Origin: Simmondsia chinensis
Lineage: Eukaryota; Streptophyta; Magnoliopsida; Caryophyllales; Simmondsiaceae
Direction of reading: 5' to 3'
NCBI GenBank assembly: GCA_018398585.1
Contig: JAGTTD010000003.1
Span: 5,960,637-6,024,636 of the forward strand
DNA: 64,000 bases
Both the position numbers and the translations under genes were made by a program. Position 1 is the first letter of the stretch; each line of letters starts with the position of its first letter. The notes below the pieces were generated by a model that worked only from the letters and a program-made list of their open reading frames with translations, did not search any database and was not told where the DNA came from. Of this stretch, positions 12,826 through 25,282 are shown piece by piece.

Positions 12826-15800
12826 ATGGATTGGGGGGAGCAGCAAGTAATGTCGGCGGAGGAAGTGATGAAATTGATAAAAGGATTTGTAGATATGCTG
12901 ATTCTAGCATCTGGGTACCAATCCTCAGGTCTTCTTGCTCATTGGGATTCTTCCAACATCACCAATGCTTTTCATTGGGCTGTTTTCTTCGAAAATGTTG
13001 GTAGTCTCTACTTGTTCCTCTCTCTAATTTCTTCGAATTAACTTTCTTAACTGAGTATTTGATACGAAACAAATGGATCACACACACAAATCAACCAAAT
13101 CAATTAAAAAAATCAACGAACCAATTAGTCAATCAACCAACCAATTTCAAAGATAGTGAAATCCATATAGATGTTCATATATAATTCGGTATAATGAGTA
13201 CAATGTGTGTATAGATTTACAAGTACAAGCTAGAGGGTAAGGGAGAGGGAGGCAGGAGAACTGGTAAGAGAGAGAGAGAGGGATAGACAGGACAGAGAAA
13301 TAGAGTGAGAAACTCAATTGTTTTTTAACATCTTCCTCTGCAATGAAGGCTTTTATTTATAAAGTTAGGGGAGGGGCATGGTTCAAGTAAGGGATTTAGC
13401 TGATTTACTTAATTCCTAAACTATCCTTCACTTGGTCACTAAATTTCAATTGTATCAGCATTTGGGCCGACTTAGCGCATCTCAACTAGTCAACCTGTGT
13501 ATCATTCACTCAGAAGTTTACCTACCTGTGATAGAATTACGTTTGATAAGGAGATTAAAGTAATAGGATAGCCCAATAAAAAGTAGAGTGTGCCCAGCTT
13601 AAGGACACAGAAAACTCTCTCTGTATAGAGGTAGCCAATTGTATTACAAATCCTGCAATGAAAATTATGCTATCTTTGTTGTCTGTTACTTTGCTCTTTA
13701 ATTTTACTACTTTGATTCAGTTTTCAATCTAGACTTAGGAGGTGATCCCACAGAATCATTTATAGCCCAACCTAATACTGTATAAGACACCATGCCCAAA
13801 TGCTTTACTATTTAGCTTATTTTTGGAGTTTTCTTTGTTTTGCTTGTTAGTTGGGTTTCACTTATGTAGGTTATGGATTATGAACAACTAAAACTGTTCT
13901 CTTTTTTATGTTTAGACGTAGTTCTCCAATTGCCTATGTATTAGCTTGAGGTTTCACTGGTGATTCCTCAATTAATTGGTGTTTTGGTGTATTGATGGCC
14001 TTAGCTGGCTGGGTGGAGGCGGCAGCAGCAACAACGACAGTGATGATGGCGGCCAGTTGTTGGTGTGGAATGGGGTAGTGGGCTTGTAATAGAATCATCT
14101 AAAAATAGATCACCTTTTGTTTCCTTTAATATTAGAAAGAAGTGAACACTATAAACCATTTTTACCTGAACATGTTCTTTTTTTGGGGGCGCAACTCGAG
14201 GTGACACCAAACAAGCCCTTAGATTCGACTTGTTGAATCGATACAAAACAATGCTTGCCATTGAATGTAGAGGCGCACGTTACATCGACCAATCATGCAA
14301 TTAGCAACTCGACTGGCTGCTTAACTATCTGGGTTATTCTTGCGCAAATGTTTTTGTAAAACTTAATGTGCGCCATAATTTTAGTTTACACTCTATTTAT
14401 GAAATGTTATTGGGCCTTTTGGCAACTTCCTTCAATAAATACTGTTCATGACACTGTAGAAGCCTCAATTATGGGATTAGATGGTAAATGTTCAGATTAT
14501 TGACAATTTATAATTAGTTAGATTTGTACATAGGAAGCATCTGTATGATCTGTTTGACCCTTACATGCCTATAGGTTGATGATAGATCATCATCTCTTTC
14601 CTTATTGTGTCTACTGTTAGAGCGTAAAAGCATTTTTAGACCTTGATCTAACAGTTTAAGCTTTTGCCACAAGCAGCACTGACTGGGCGCCATGATCTTG
14701 GCAGACGCGGAGGGCGGAGCATGGACGAGATAGAGTCCGAATTAGATTAGGATTAGTTTAGTTTAAATTTCAGATTTAGATTTTGTATTTATCTTTTAGA
14801 ATTTGATTCCAATTAGGATTAGCCTCTCTATATATACATAGAGAAGTCCAAGGGTTTAGCTAGCTAAATTTTCAGATTTTTACTTCTATTTTGAGCCTCT
14901 TTCTCGGATTATGAGATTAAAGTGTTTATTTCTTCTCTTTGTTTTATTAGCGATTAATAAAATTAAGGGAAGGCCGTCGAACCTTCCTGTTTCCCTAAAT
15001 TTCCTCTTATGCGCTACATCGGTTGGTATCAAAGCTCAGAATGATTTCTGAGATGGCTCGTTGACGACAAAGGAACGTAGCCTTTGAGGACGTTTAAGAG
15101 CGAACTTCCAGGGGCAAATAGTAAGGAAGTTTGAGGAGTTGGAGGAGAAATTTCGGCGAATCGAGCATTGCTTGATTCAACTAGGGACAAATCCCGATCT
15201 TGAATCGGGGACCCAGCCCCAACGCCCATTAACATTGGGTGCTTATGAAGATACAGACGAGAGCTTTCAGAATCCGTTCTAGGAAGCTGAGCTGCCGGAC
15301 TGAAGGCAGAGGAGAGCTCGGCCTTTTATCGGCAACATCAACGATTAATTGGAGGTGGGAATCCGGCCTCTTGATTGAAATACTGGAGTTTAATAGAGGA
15401 GGACGTCCAGAGGAGCTTTGTGACTGGTTGGCTGCAGTGGAGGAGGTCCTTCAGTTCAGAGAGGTCCCGGAGAGGAAACAGGTGCCATTAGTCTTAACTC
15501 GGCTTTGGGGAAGGGCAGCCACCCGGCGGCAACATTTGAAGCACTCGCGGCTTCTGTAAGGAAAGGCAAGAATGGAGACATGGGAAAAGATGGGCAAACA
15601 CATGCGAGGCACCTTCCTGCCTTACAATCACGCCAAGATCGTGTATTAGCGTCTTCAGAGCTTACGTTAGGGTTCTCGGACCGTGGAGGAATACACGGCT
15701 GACTTCTACTCCTTGATCGCCAGGAACGACTTGGCGGAATCAGGGGAGCAGTTGGCGGACAGGTACATAGGCCGGTAGAAAGAGTCCATACAGGAGGTGT

Positions 15801-18800
15801 TGAATATGTTCGACATCGGTGAGACAACCAACCAACTCGGATACGCAAGTGAAGCTGGTTACCACCAACCTTGGGAAGGATTTGGCGGGGAGCTCTAGAA
15901 CCTGTTGCTTCAAGTGTGGAGAGATGGGACATCGTGTTGCTGAGTGTCGTAAGGGTGATAGACTGGGTAAGGGTCTTATATTGAGGGACTCCATGGAGAA
16001 GATGGCGAGGTTATTGAGGAAGAGGCTAGCGATGGGTTGGCGGCACAAGATGTAGAAGCAGTTGTAGGCGACGTGGGCCATTTACTTGTGGTGAGGCGAG
16101 TATGCTTCAAGCCAAAGGAAGAGGAGGGAGACACCTGGATGAGGAGTAACATCTTCTCGATGATGTGCATTGTTGGCGAAAGGATATGCCGCCTAGTGAT
16201 TGATTCGGGAAATTGCAAGAATGTCATCTTCGAGGAAGCGGTGTAGAAGCTTGGGTTGAAGACAGAGGATCATCTGGACCCACATAAGCTATCTTGGCTC
16301 AAGAAGAGAAACCAGGTAACCGTCTCAAAAAGACGCCTGGTTCGCTTTTCCGTTGGGTCAAAATATCGGGACGAGGTGTGGTGTGACGTAGTAGCCATGG
16401 ATGCTTGTCATCTGCTATTGGGACGACCATGGCAATTTGATAGGGGCACCATCCATGACGGACAATGAAACACTTATAGCTTCGTGTTTAAGGGCACAAG
16501 GATAGTCCTATTGTCTAAGAAGGATGAAGCTCCACGACCAGAGGAAAACAAGGATCCGAAACCACCGATTAGAACCTTATTAGCCAAGGATGTTGGCGGG
16601 AATGAGAACACATCCATGCCGGCAGAGGAAATACACCATGCCGTGAAGTCTAAGGGATCGGAAAAGCTACCGAGAGCCGTATTGGCGGCAGGGGAGAGCT
16701 CACGGTGGAAGAATCTAAAACCGAGGGAAGAGTTACCGAGTAGACTCCAAGTAAGCTGTGAGACACTACCGGACTCCAAGCTTCTGGATTCACGGCACCA
16801 TTGCCACCAAAGAAGGATGAGGCATGGCGAGACGTTGGTGGTAGGTCCATCGTTATGGGATTTGGGATCTCCAGCGCATTAAAGGTTCAAGTGATTCGGC
16901 ACCAAATTCGTGGACGAATTCTTTCCAATCCTGGGAGGATGATGCTGTCCACGATTTGGCGAGACAAACTGCAACACAACTATTGGCAGAATAAGGCGAC
17001 AGCCCACAATCGGAATGAGCACAGTAAACATGGCATGGTAAACCTCTCCAGGATAAACTTGGCGGATGAACCTTCGCGGGGACGCCTAGGGATGGGCTGC
17101 AGCAGGGAGACAAACACGTGGCAACACCAGCGGGTCATGTTTGCGGATAAGGGAGTTGCCAGGCTTGGGATGACGGCAAGGGCAGAGTTGGCGACGTCTA
17201 TCCTACTGATCCTCAGGTGAATTTGAGGGCGAATTCTTTTCAACCTGGAGAGGATGATATAGCCCAGATTTGATACATGGCTCGGGGACGATGTTGGGAA
17301 ACTTGGCGGCATCAACTTGGCGTCATGATCTTGGCGGATGCGGAGGGCGGAGCGTGGAGGAGATAGAGTCCGAATTAGATTAGGATTAGTTTAGTTTAAA
17401 TTTCAGATTTAAATTTTGTATTTATCTTTTAGAATTTGATTCCAATTAAGATTAGCCTCTCTATATATACATAGAAAAGTCTAGGGTTTTAGCTAACTAA
17501 ATTTTCAGATTTTTACTTCTATTTTGAGCCTCTTTTTCAGATTGTGAGATTAGAGTGTTTATTTTCTCTCTTTGATTTATTAGCGATTAATAAAATTAAG
17601 AAAAGGCTGCCGAACCTTCCCGTTTCCCCTAAATGTTTACTTACGCGCTGCATCAATTGATATGGTACCAAAGCCTCTTTCACCAAGGAGATTTATGGTT
17701 TGAATCCCAACAACTACTACTCTTAATACTGATATCATTTCAATTTCAACACAAGGTATAAAGTAGATATGTACACTATGTACGCTTAAATCCCAATAAC
17801 CATTGACTTGAAGTGACATATTAGAATATAAAACCAATTCTTGAATTTTATCTTACAACTTAATTTTTAGGATAGTTAATTCCTTGATGATTACATGGAC
17901 TGCTAAATGACAATATGTTGACGAGATGGTGTATCACTGACACTTTCAGTTGCTATATTGGCTCTTTGCCCAAGCTTTTGACTGTGCTCGCCTTGCTTTC
18001 TTGTTGCTCAATGTTTTGCGTAGTGTTTATGATTTTTCTGGGATGTAGAATAGTAAATTACTTGCATGTCTAGTATTATTTTATTTGACTTGACTTGTCT
18101 TGCATGTTTGGTATTGTTTTATTTGACTTCAATTGCCTCTTTTTTTATATTATTACTTCTTATTCTTTTTAGGGTTAGGAGACCTTTGGAAACAGCCTCC
18201 CTTTTGGGGGTAGTACCCTGTAGGGGAAAGGCTGCGTACATCTTATCCCTCCTGAACCTTGCCTTGGTGGAAGCTTGTCCAAGGCACTGGGCTGCTGTTA
18301 TTGTTGTTCCTGTGGAATAGTAAATTACTAATCCAAGTTTTTTCTTTTCCAATTGACATTCGTCCTTGAAGTTGCCAATTTTGTCTAGAAGAAATAGAGT
18401 TAAAAAATTCTACTAATACTCTTTGCTTTTGGACTAGGATTTTCAGTTAGCACTTAGAACTCCGAAGTTAAGCGTGCTTGGGCGAGAGTAGTACCAGGAT
18501 GGGTGACCTCTTGGGAAGTCCTCACCCTCAAGTTGGGGGCACTGGGAAACAACCTCTCTTCAGGTTAACACCCTGAAGGGGGAAGGCTGCGTACATCCGC
18601 CCCCCAGACCCTGCGTAGGCGGGAGCTCTTGAGGAACTGGGTATGTTCCTGTCCCTACTTAGGTATCTAAGTCATTTGAGAAGTTAGATGTTCAGATTTA
18701 TAATGATGCCTGTGTTCCTTTTGCCGTTAATTTAACTGCCTTCTGCTAATATTTTCAAATGCTAAACGCTTTCTGGTTTGCGTCTCTGCTGTACACAATC

Positions 18801-21800
18801 TTTAGCCTATTGGAGGATCCCTGAAAGTATTGTCCGTCCTAGTTTGGCTTTGCCCATCCGCAGAACTTCATTTTATGGTCAGAAAGTGTTGGCTAATTTG
18901 ATTGGTATCTTAGGTGTTCAGGAAGTTAGAGAGCACAGCTCCTTTCCAAGACCTTGCAACGGAAATTGATGAAGCTTTATCCAAAGTGACATCAGACCCG
19001 ATTTTTCCTCAGGTTCGTTTCTTAAACTCAGTTATAAGCCCAGGAGAGTGTATTCATGTTCTTCTAATGGGTCATCACTCATTGTTCTTGACCGTTTTCT
19101 TGTCCTTGACATAAACAGGGTCTTAAATTGTTATCATCCAGTACCCTTACCCGAGCGAGAGCCTTTTTAGCAGAACATATGATCCATGCCTTAACGCTTA
19201 GGAATGAGCATCTCAGAGCATTGCTGGTTGGAACAATCGAAATGGATCTTGACAGGCTTCAAGGGAAAGAATATGATCGCCTTAATATTTATCTTGACGA
19301 GTTGATTCAGTTGAGTTCAGCATTTGATCTGGGTCCTGATGCAGTGAAATGTTCAATGGCCTTACCATCACAATCTGCTCGGGATTTGGAAAGAGAAAAT
19401 TGCATTTCTGACAATTTTACAAAGCTGATACTTCAAGAACTGTTGAAGAGACGGACAGCGGTTTCAGATTTGTTGTTAGCTGAGATCGGATTGGACGTTC
19501 TCAACGAGACTATTAGCAGCAGTTATATGATCGATGATGGTTGTGGATCATACAATGAAGATCTGAAGAATGGTATTGCTAAATTGTAAGTATGGAATAT
19601 TATTGGTTGGTGCCCTTTTTAAACTGGTAGAAACATGACTGTATCTAATGCGCGTCAGGAAACCAACTGTCTTAACAGGTTAAGTTCTTAGGTGAAGCCT
19701 TATGAATGTTTTTTATACTATAGCATGCCCTTTCACTCAAATGTTCATTGTGCTTGAAGTATAGATGACGTACAAGCCCACTTCGCTATTTTCATTTATT
19801 TTTTTGATCAAAGCATTTAGTTCCAAGATAGTGCTACTGCTTACAGGACATGGTTTAGTTTTCTTCATTTGTCTTTTGAAGTACGTATGAATGCAAATAG
19901 TAAATTTCCTTCCACATTCACATTTTGGGAGGCTAATGCCACCTGATAGGTTTGAATCATGGGATTAAATTGTGTTTGCAGGGCCGGAAAGCGGTTGTTG
20001 CAAACATTATGCAGCGGGTCGTGGCAACCTTTGAGTATTTTAGGAAATATAATTTGGCTTAGAGTCTTATGCTTGCAAAAATTTGAATGAGAAACCATGC
20101 AGATATTAACACGAATACTCATTTTGATAGTTTGCAATACTTGGACACATTTAAAGTATGTTTTTATAAATAAAATAAAAAAATGGCTGTCATGGTTAGC
20201 ATTTGCATAAGCTAGTTAGCGACCAATCACATACATGAAGCCTCGTGAGGTTTTGATACTTAACGTGCCCTCTCACGCAAAGCGGGATGTTGTGAGTATT
20301 ACATAATGGGTCATTGCCATGTATTCTAGGAAACATGTTACATAATGGGTCATTGCAATGTATTCTAGGAAACATGAGGTGGCTAAAGTCATATGTTCAC
20401 AAATATTTGACTGAAACAATGCAAATAATTATGTGAATACTTCTTTTGATAGTTTACAATATTTAAACACATTTAAATGTTCTAATAAATAAAATATAGT
20501 ACATATTTGTTATGGACGACTAATCACATAACGGTAGCTCAGAACCCGTTATATTATGGCCTTGATTTGATTATATGATTTGAATGCTAGTTGTTGCATA
20601 CTTGCCTACTCACAAACACATAGAAATCTCAGGTGTTAGAATTGTGGGAATGATGCACAATTTAGCATGTTGTAGTGCTAGGAAGTGGCTGTCTTTTGCC
20701 AAACAAAAAGTGGCTGTCAAGTCCCCCTATCAGTGCTCGTGACACGCAAATAGGTCTCAGTATTAATGTTCGGATGAACAAATTACTTGGTATTTCAATG
20801 CCATGATACACTTCGTGCACACGAAATCTCTTAGATTTAGGCTTTTTTTGGTTGGAAAGTATTTTGCCTGGTTTATTGCTTGCTTACATGAATGAATGAC
20901 CGAAAATATTTTGATGGGGAAACATCTCTCTCTATATGGAGAATGTTACTTTTTCTTAAGAATAAAGAAAATCATTTATTTTGGCGTCATTACTTTGGAT
21001 CCACCTTGAGCCTCAAACTCTTCCCGTCCAAGTCCAACCTTTCATGTGCTAGACTCGATGTCCATTTAAAGTTGTACACTGAAATTTATTTTTGAAATTG
21101 AAAAACAAAAATTTTGAGAAAAGAACACTTTTGGTTAAGAATAGATGAGATATTTACATTGTTGGTGCCTAATGTTTGTAAATTTGTTCAAATTGGTCTC
21201 TCATCTTGTTTTTTAAATAGGCTCTCATGTTTAATTTTTTTTTACACAGAGTCCCTCATCATTTAATTTTGACCTATTATGGGTAACCGAATGGTCACTA
21301 ATTTGGTTACAAAATAAATTATGAAGGAATGTTTTGAACCAAAAAAGACAGGGGATTAATTTGAACAAAATGACAAACATCAGAGACTAACATGGTAAAT
21401 AACTCGTGTTTAAGAAGAAATATGCTGTAGAAGGAAAACGTCCTCCCTTTCTATTGTTCATATCTTAGAACATCCTCTTATGGAATTTGTATATCCTTAC
21501 TCGTTTAGGCAGCTAAAGATTTCAAGTTCCATTCACAGAAGTGAAGAGCAGCCTGTTGATTTTGTTGTCTGGGAGCTCTGGAGGTCGAGGAATCTCTCGT
21601 ATTTTCTCGACAAGAGAACAATTCAATTGGTTTCTGGTGCAAGCATGATATTTTCAGCTCCCAAGGCCCAGTGGATTCGAGTTTTTGAGCAGCTCAATCA
21701 AACATCAGAAATCAATGGTCTTGATTTGATTGAAACTCTAGTAAGTTCATTCTTAGTAGTTGTGATGTTGTTACTCATTTTGGTGTTTTTTAGGGAACAC

Positions 21801-24800
21801 GGAAATAGAAAACATCATTTCAGCTAATCATTACATGATGGACCCTGACATTGTGGTACTTTTACCTTGATAATGCATGTATATTGTACTTGATTTATAA
21901 AACCATATTTATCACTGCATTTACATATCAAAAATGATCAAAGCGGTTTTACGATTAATGATTGTATCGCTATTGATTCCAACGTTTTCAAATATAGGCT
22001 TAGAATGGCAACTTACACTTCGTTTGAAAATTAAGTGCAAAAGTTATGACCCATTACACAACAATCACAGCACAACCACAAACCGCAATTCAATTCCTCG
22101 ATTTCCAATGTGGACCTGCTTCCATGCATATCCATATACGATCCTTTTTCAATCTTTATCCTTCATACTTGGCTGTAACATTCCTTGAAAAAAAAAAAAA
22201 AAAAAAAAAAAAACAATCTGAAGTCCCTTCTCTGGTAGGCAAGTGGGATTAGGGATTCAAACCTAAGACCTCTTGTCATTGTGCCTCAACCTTGGTACGG
22301 TTTTACAACTAGATGCATTTTCGTAAAAAATCTAAAATCCTTATAAAGAATTTCAGCCATTGTGAAATATGGTACAAAACAACCATACTTATTAACTCAT
22401 GGACCATGGCAGGAGGTTATGCTACTCGGAGCTGTCTCCAGTCAATGGGATGACAAAATTCGACAATTTATGGCTATATCTTATGATTTATTTTCCATCT
22501 CGAAGCAATATCAAGAACTATGGAGCTTGCTCCAACGAAGGTCGCAAAGGTTTGATTGTGAAACGGGAACTAAGAATGCCAAGGTAGTAATATGTTGCTC
22601 TACCTGCCAATTTATTATTGTCATTGTACTTCATGCTTTCATAAAGGGAAGGAAAAATGTTACTTAGTAATGGCCTAGGAGTTGCAATGTAGATCCTCCC
22701 AAGGAACTGATAGGATGTAAATATTTAGCTCTAGATGAGAGAATCTATTGCTCTTAACCTTTTTGCTGGTTAGTGGGTAAGAAGAAGGAGATAAGGAAGC
22801 AACAATTTGGAACTTTCCGCAAATCACAGTTCACGGTCGATGTGTCCTGGGAGGGAGATATTGCGGATGTTCCTAAACATGGGAGATTGGGATGGACCTG
22901 TCAATTTGACATACACTTTACTTTGCCAATGAGACCTGGCTTAGTGACAAAAATTCTTCCAAAGTTGAGGCAAATTCCCAACTGAACGAAAAAGGTTTAG
23001 ATTCCCAACTCCATTTGGGAGAAATTCAACGTGGCACGTATCTATCACCAAGACTATCTGAGTTTTTTTGAGTTAGATTTATTATATTTTTGAGCTAGTT
23101 ATCTTTACGATTCTGAATTGTATGCTAACTAATATTGGGTGTCTTCTGATCTGGTGGGTCAAACAAGGAATATGAAATCATCCAGTATCTCAGTGAAGTA
23201 TTGGGAAGCCAACCAAATCAACTGTGGAAGCTCTCTCCTGTCCTTTTGGCTGCTGCGATTCCTTCCTGGTATCTCAACTCTCTGGTTCAATGGTCAAATT
23301 TTCATTTGATCACCCCACAACAAAACGAAGATTGATAAGGCTATTTTTTATATAATATGGGACCCAAAGAAATTACACTTTCAATGGCTCAAATATGATT
23401 TTGATTCTGCAGTAAAACATCATCTCTTCTTATCTCTTTGAAAACGAGGTCATTTGCTATAATAGTTATCTTGACTTTCCATTCCCTCGTAAAATATTCG
23501 TGTAGGATAAGGGTTCTTGGATATTGGTAGATTGCACTTAGAAGCTTCAAAATTTACACTAAAAACTTATAAAAATCTTGGTAAATGTCAAGTATGATCT
23601 TTCAATGGATACTTGTGTTGAATCTCATGCTCTAGTCTAAGTAATTGATGTAGCACAACTTGCTGCTCAAAAACAAAACGCAATTTTATTTCTTCCAAAA
23701 CTGAAATTATATTTATAGGCAAAAACTAAACCGTATTGGATAACTAAAGAGATAAATATGAAATTAATTAGGAAACTACTTCTCTAAATAAAAACAACTA
23801 AATTATCCTATTAATCAAAATAAAGATAAATAAAATATCTTATTGGCTAAAAAGATGTATTCTATTCTAATTCTATCAAATAGCCTAACAAAATCTAATG
23901 AAATATCATGTCTTTACAATCATTAAATCTCTGTTTTGATGCTGTATTAGTAACGTGGTTTTCTATTATGAGAAAGAGATTATTGTAGGACATTAAGTAT
24001 ATGTGAGTCCATCAAAGCCTCTCGAAGAAAATCTTTCCTAATCCTTATGCTTAATGGGCAGCACCTTCTGCTTAGCTTGCAATACAGATGCAATATGTTT
24101 ATGCTAACAAAAACTTTGAATTTTCATGGCAGGTCTCCGCTGTTCAGATTATATTTAACTGAAATCGAGACTCAACTTAGAGGAGATAGTTCATCAATCA
24201 GGTCTCTCAACACTTCCTCTATCCTTTATTTATTTATTTATTTACTTTTTTGCTTGATTTTTCAGATGTCATGCATTCTGCAGATTGTGTTGTGTTGTGC
24301 TGTTTGCTGTGAAGTTTAGTCTGTTCTATTTTGCAGGCAATGCAGCTGTGTGAAATATAGGAAGGAACACATGGACTGTAAGTTCTTACAAATCTATCCT
24401 AGCTCTAATGTGGATCTGACCCACATTTTGCAGTGTGTGCAAAATAGGATTACATAAAGGATGTTCCTTACGTAACAACCATACAGTTACAGATTTCAAA
24501 CTACGCGTTAATGTTAGCTGGTTTTCATGACTAGTTATGTAGTGTTCGTGACACCTTGCCCTCTGTCAGCATGAAACGACTATAAACTGTGATCTAAATT
24601 CCAGATTATCCGAGACACTAAGAGTTAAGACTACAAGCCAGCCCAGCCCAGCCCAAAAAGAAAAAGAAAAAAAGGAAAACACAAATAAAGAAAATAAGAA
24701 AAAATTTCCGTGGGATAAGCACGTAAAACGAGTTGTAAAAGCATTGAGTCACTAAAAAGAAGTGTATGGTTATTCCTGTGAGATGGTTCTTATGTAAAGT

Positions 24801-25247
24801 CCTTTGTATTTTACTTTACTATGTACAATCTGTTTATATGTTAGAAAACTATGAAAGAGAGATTTAAAATTAATGGTTATGTAGGCTTTCCATCCAAACT
24901 TTTATTACCATGAGTCGGTTGGATATCATTTTCTATTTTACCTTTTGGTCTTTAAGAAATTAAATTGAGGTCTAGAAATGAAACCTTCTTGTTTTTAATT
25001 TGTGGTTTTTAATTTTTTTCCTTAATCTTTCAGAAGAAAAGATCGAAAACCAAGAAAAAAGATGTTTCCAATAAGTGGTTTTTAGTTTCTAAACATATCA
25101 CATATTGAAAATAGAAAATAATACCAAACATGTCCTTAAATATAAGTTATTTTGTGATCTCCCTGACACCACTCTTGATGTTGTGATTAGGAGACAATCG
25201 CAAACCTCATGTTGTGAACTATAGTTTGATTCTATGATATGGACTTT

Positions 25248-25282
<35 letters not shown>

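Larger units (their letters stand above)
14668..17655 (+). mobile_element. Ty3-type gag-protease LTR element without RT or integrase
   Basis: Inserted in intron 1 in the sense direction. The LTR copies (about 14680-15021 and 17255-17655) share 80-90% of bases by eye. The left one seems to lack its first 50-70 bp; its start is approximate. A primer site ttggtatcaaagc (Met-tRNA type) follows at about 15023. The purine tract ggagagga precedes the right LTR. The interior keeps a gag, zinc knuckle and retropepsin, then loses the rest of pol. It fits the class of gag-bearing nonautonomous plant elements (TR-GAG type). No TSD found. Confidence 0.82.

Noticed and set aside
14001..14261. Minus-strand ORF with a Cys/His-rich end
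   Set aside because: Produced by a GGC/CAA-rich patch in intron 1; no recognisable finger spacing and no relation to neighbouring exons.
17656..17740. tggtaccaaagcc...ggtttgaatccc as a tRNA gene or tRNA-SINE
   Set aside because: A- and B-box-like motifs are present but no cloverleaf folds by eye and no tail or TSD is seen. The first part may be echo of a primer-site sequence.
22190..22290. A-run plus tRNA B-box-like motif as a SINE
   Set aside because: The B-box-like gattcaaacc lies on the wrong side of the A run for either strand, and no TSD was found.
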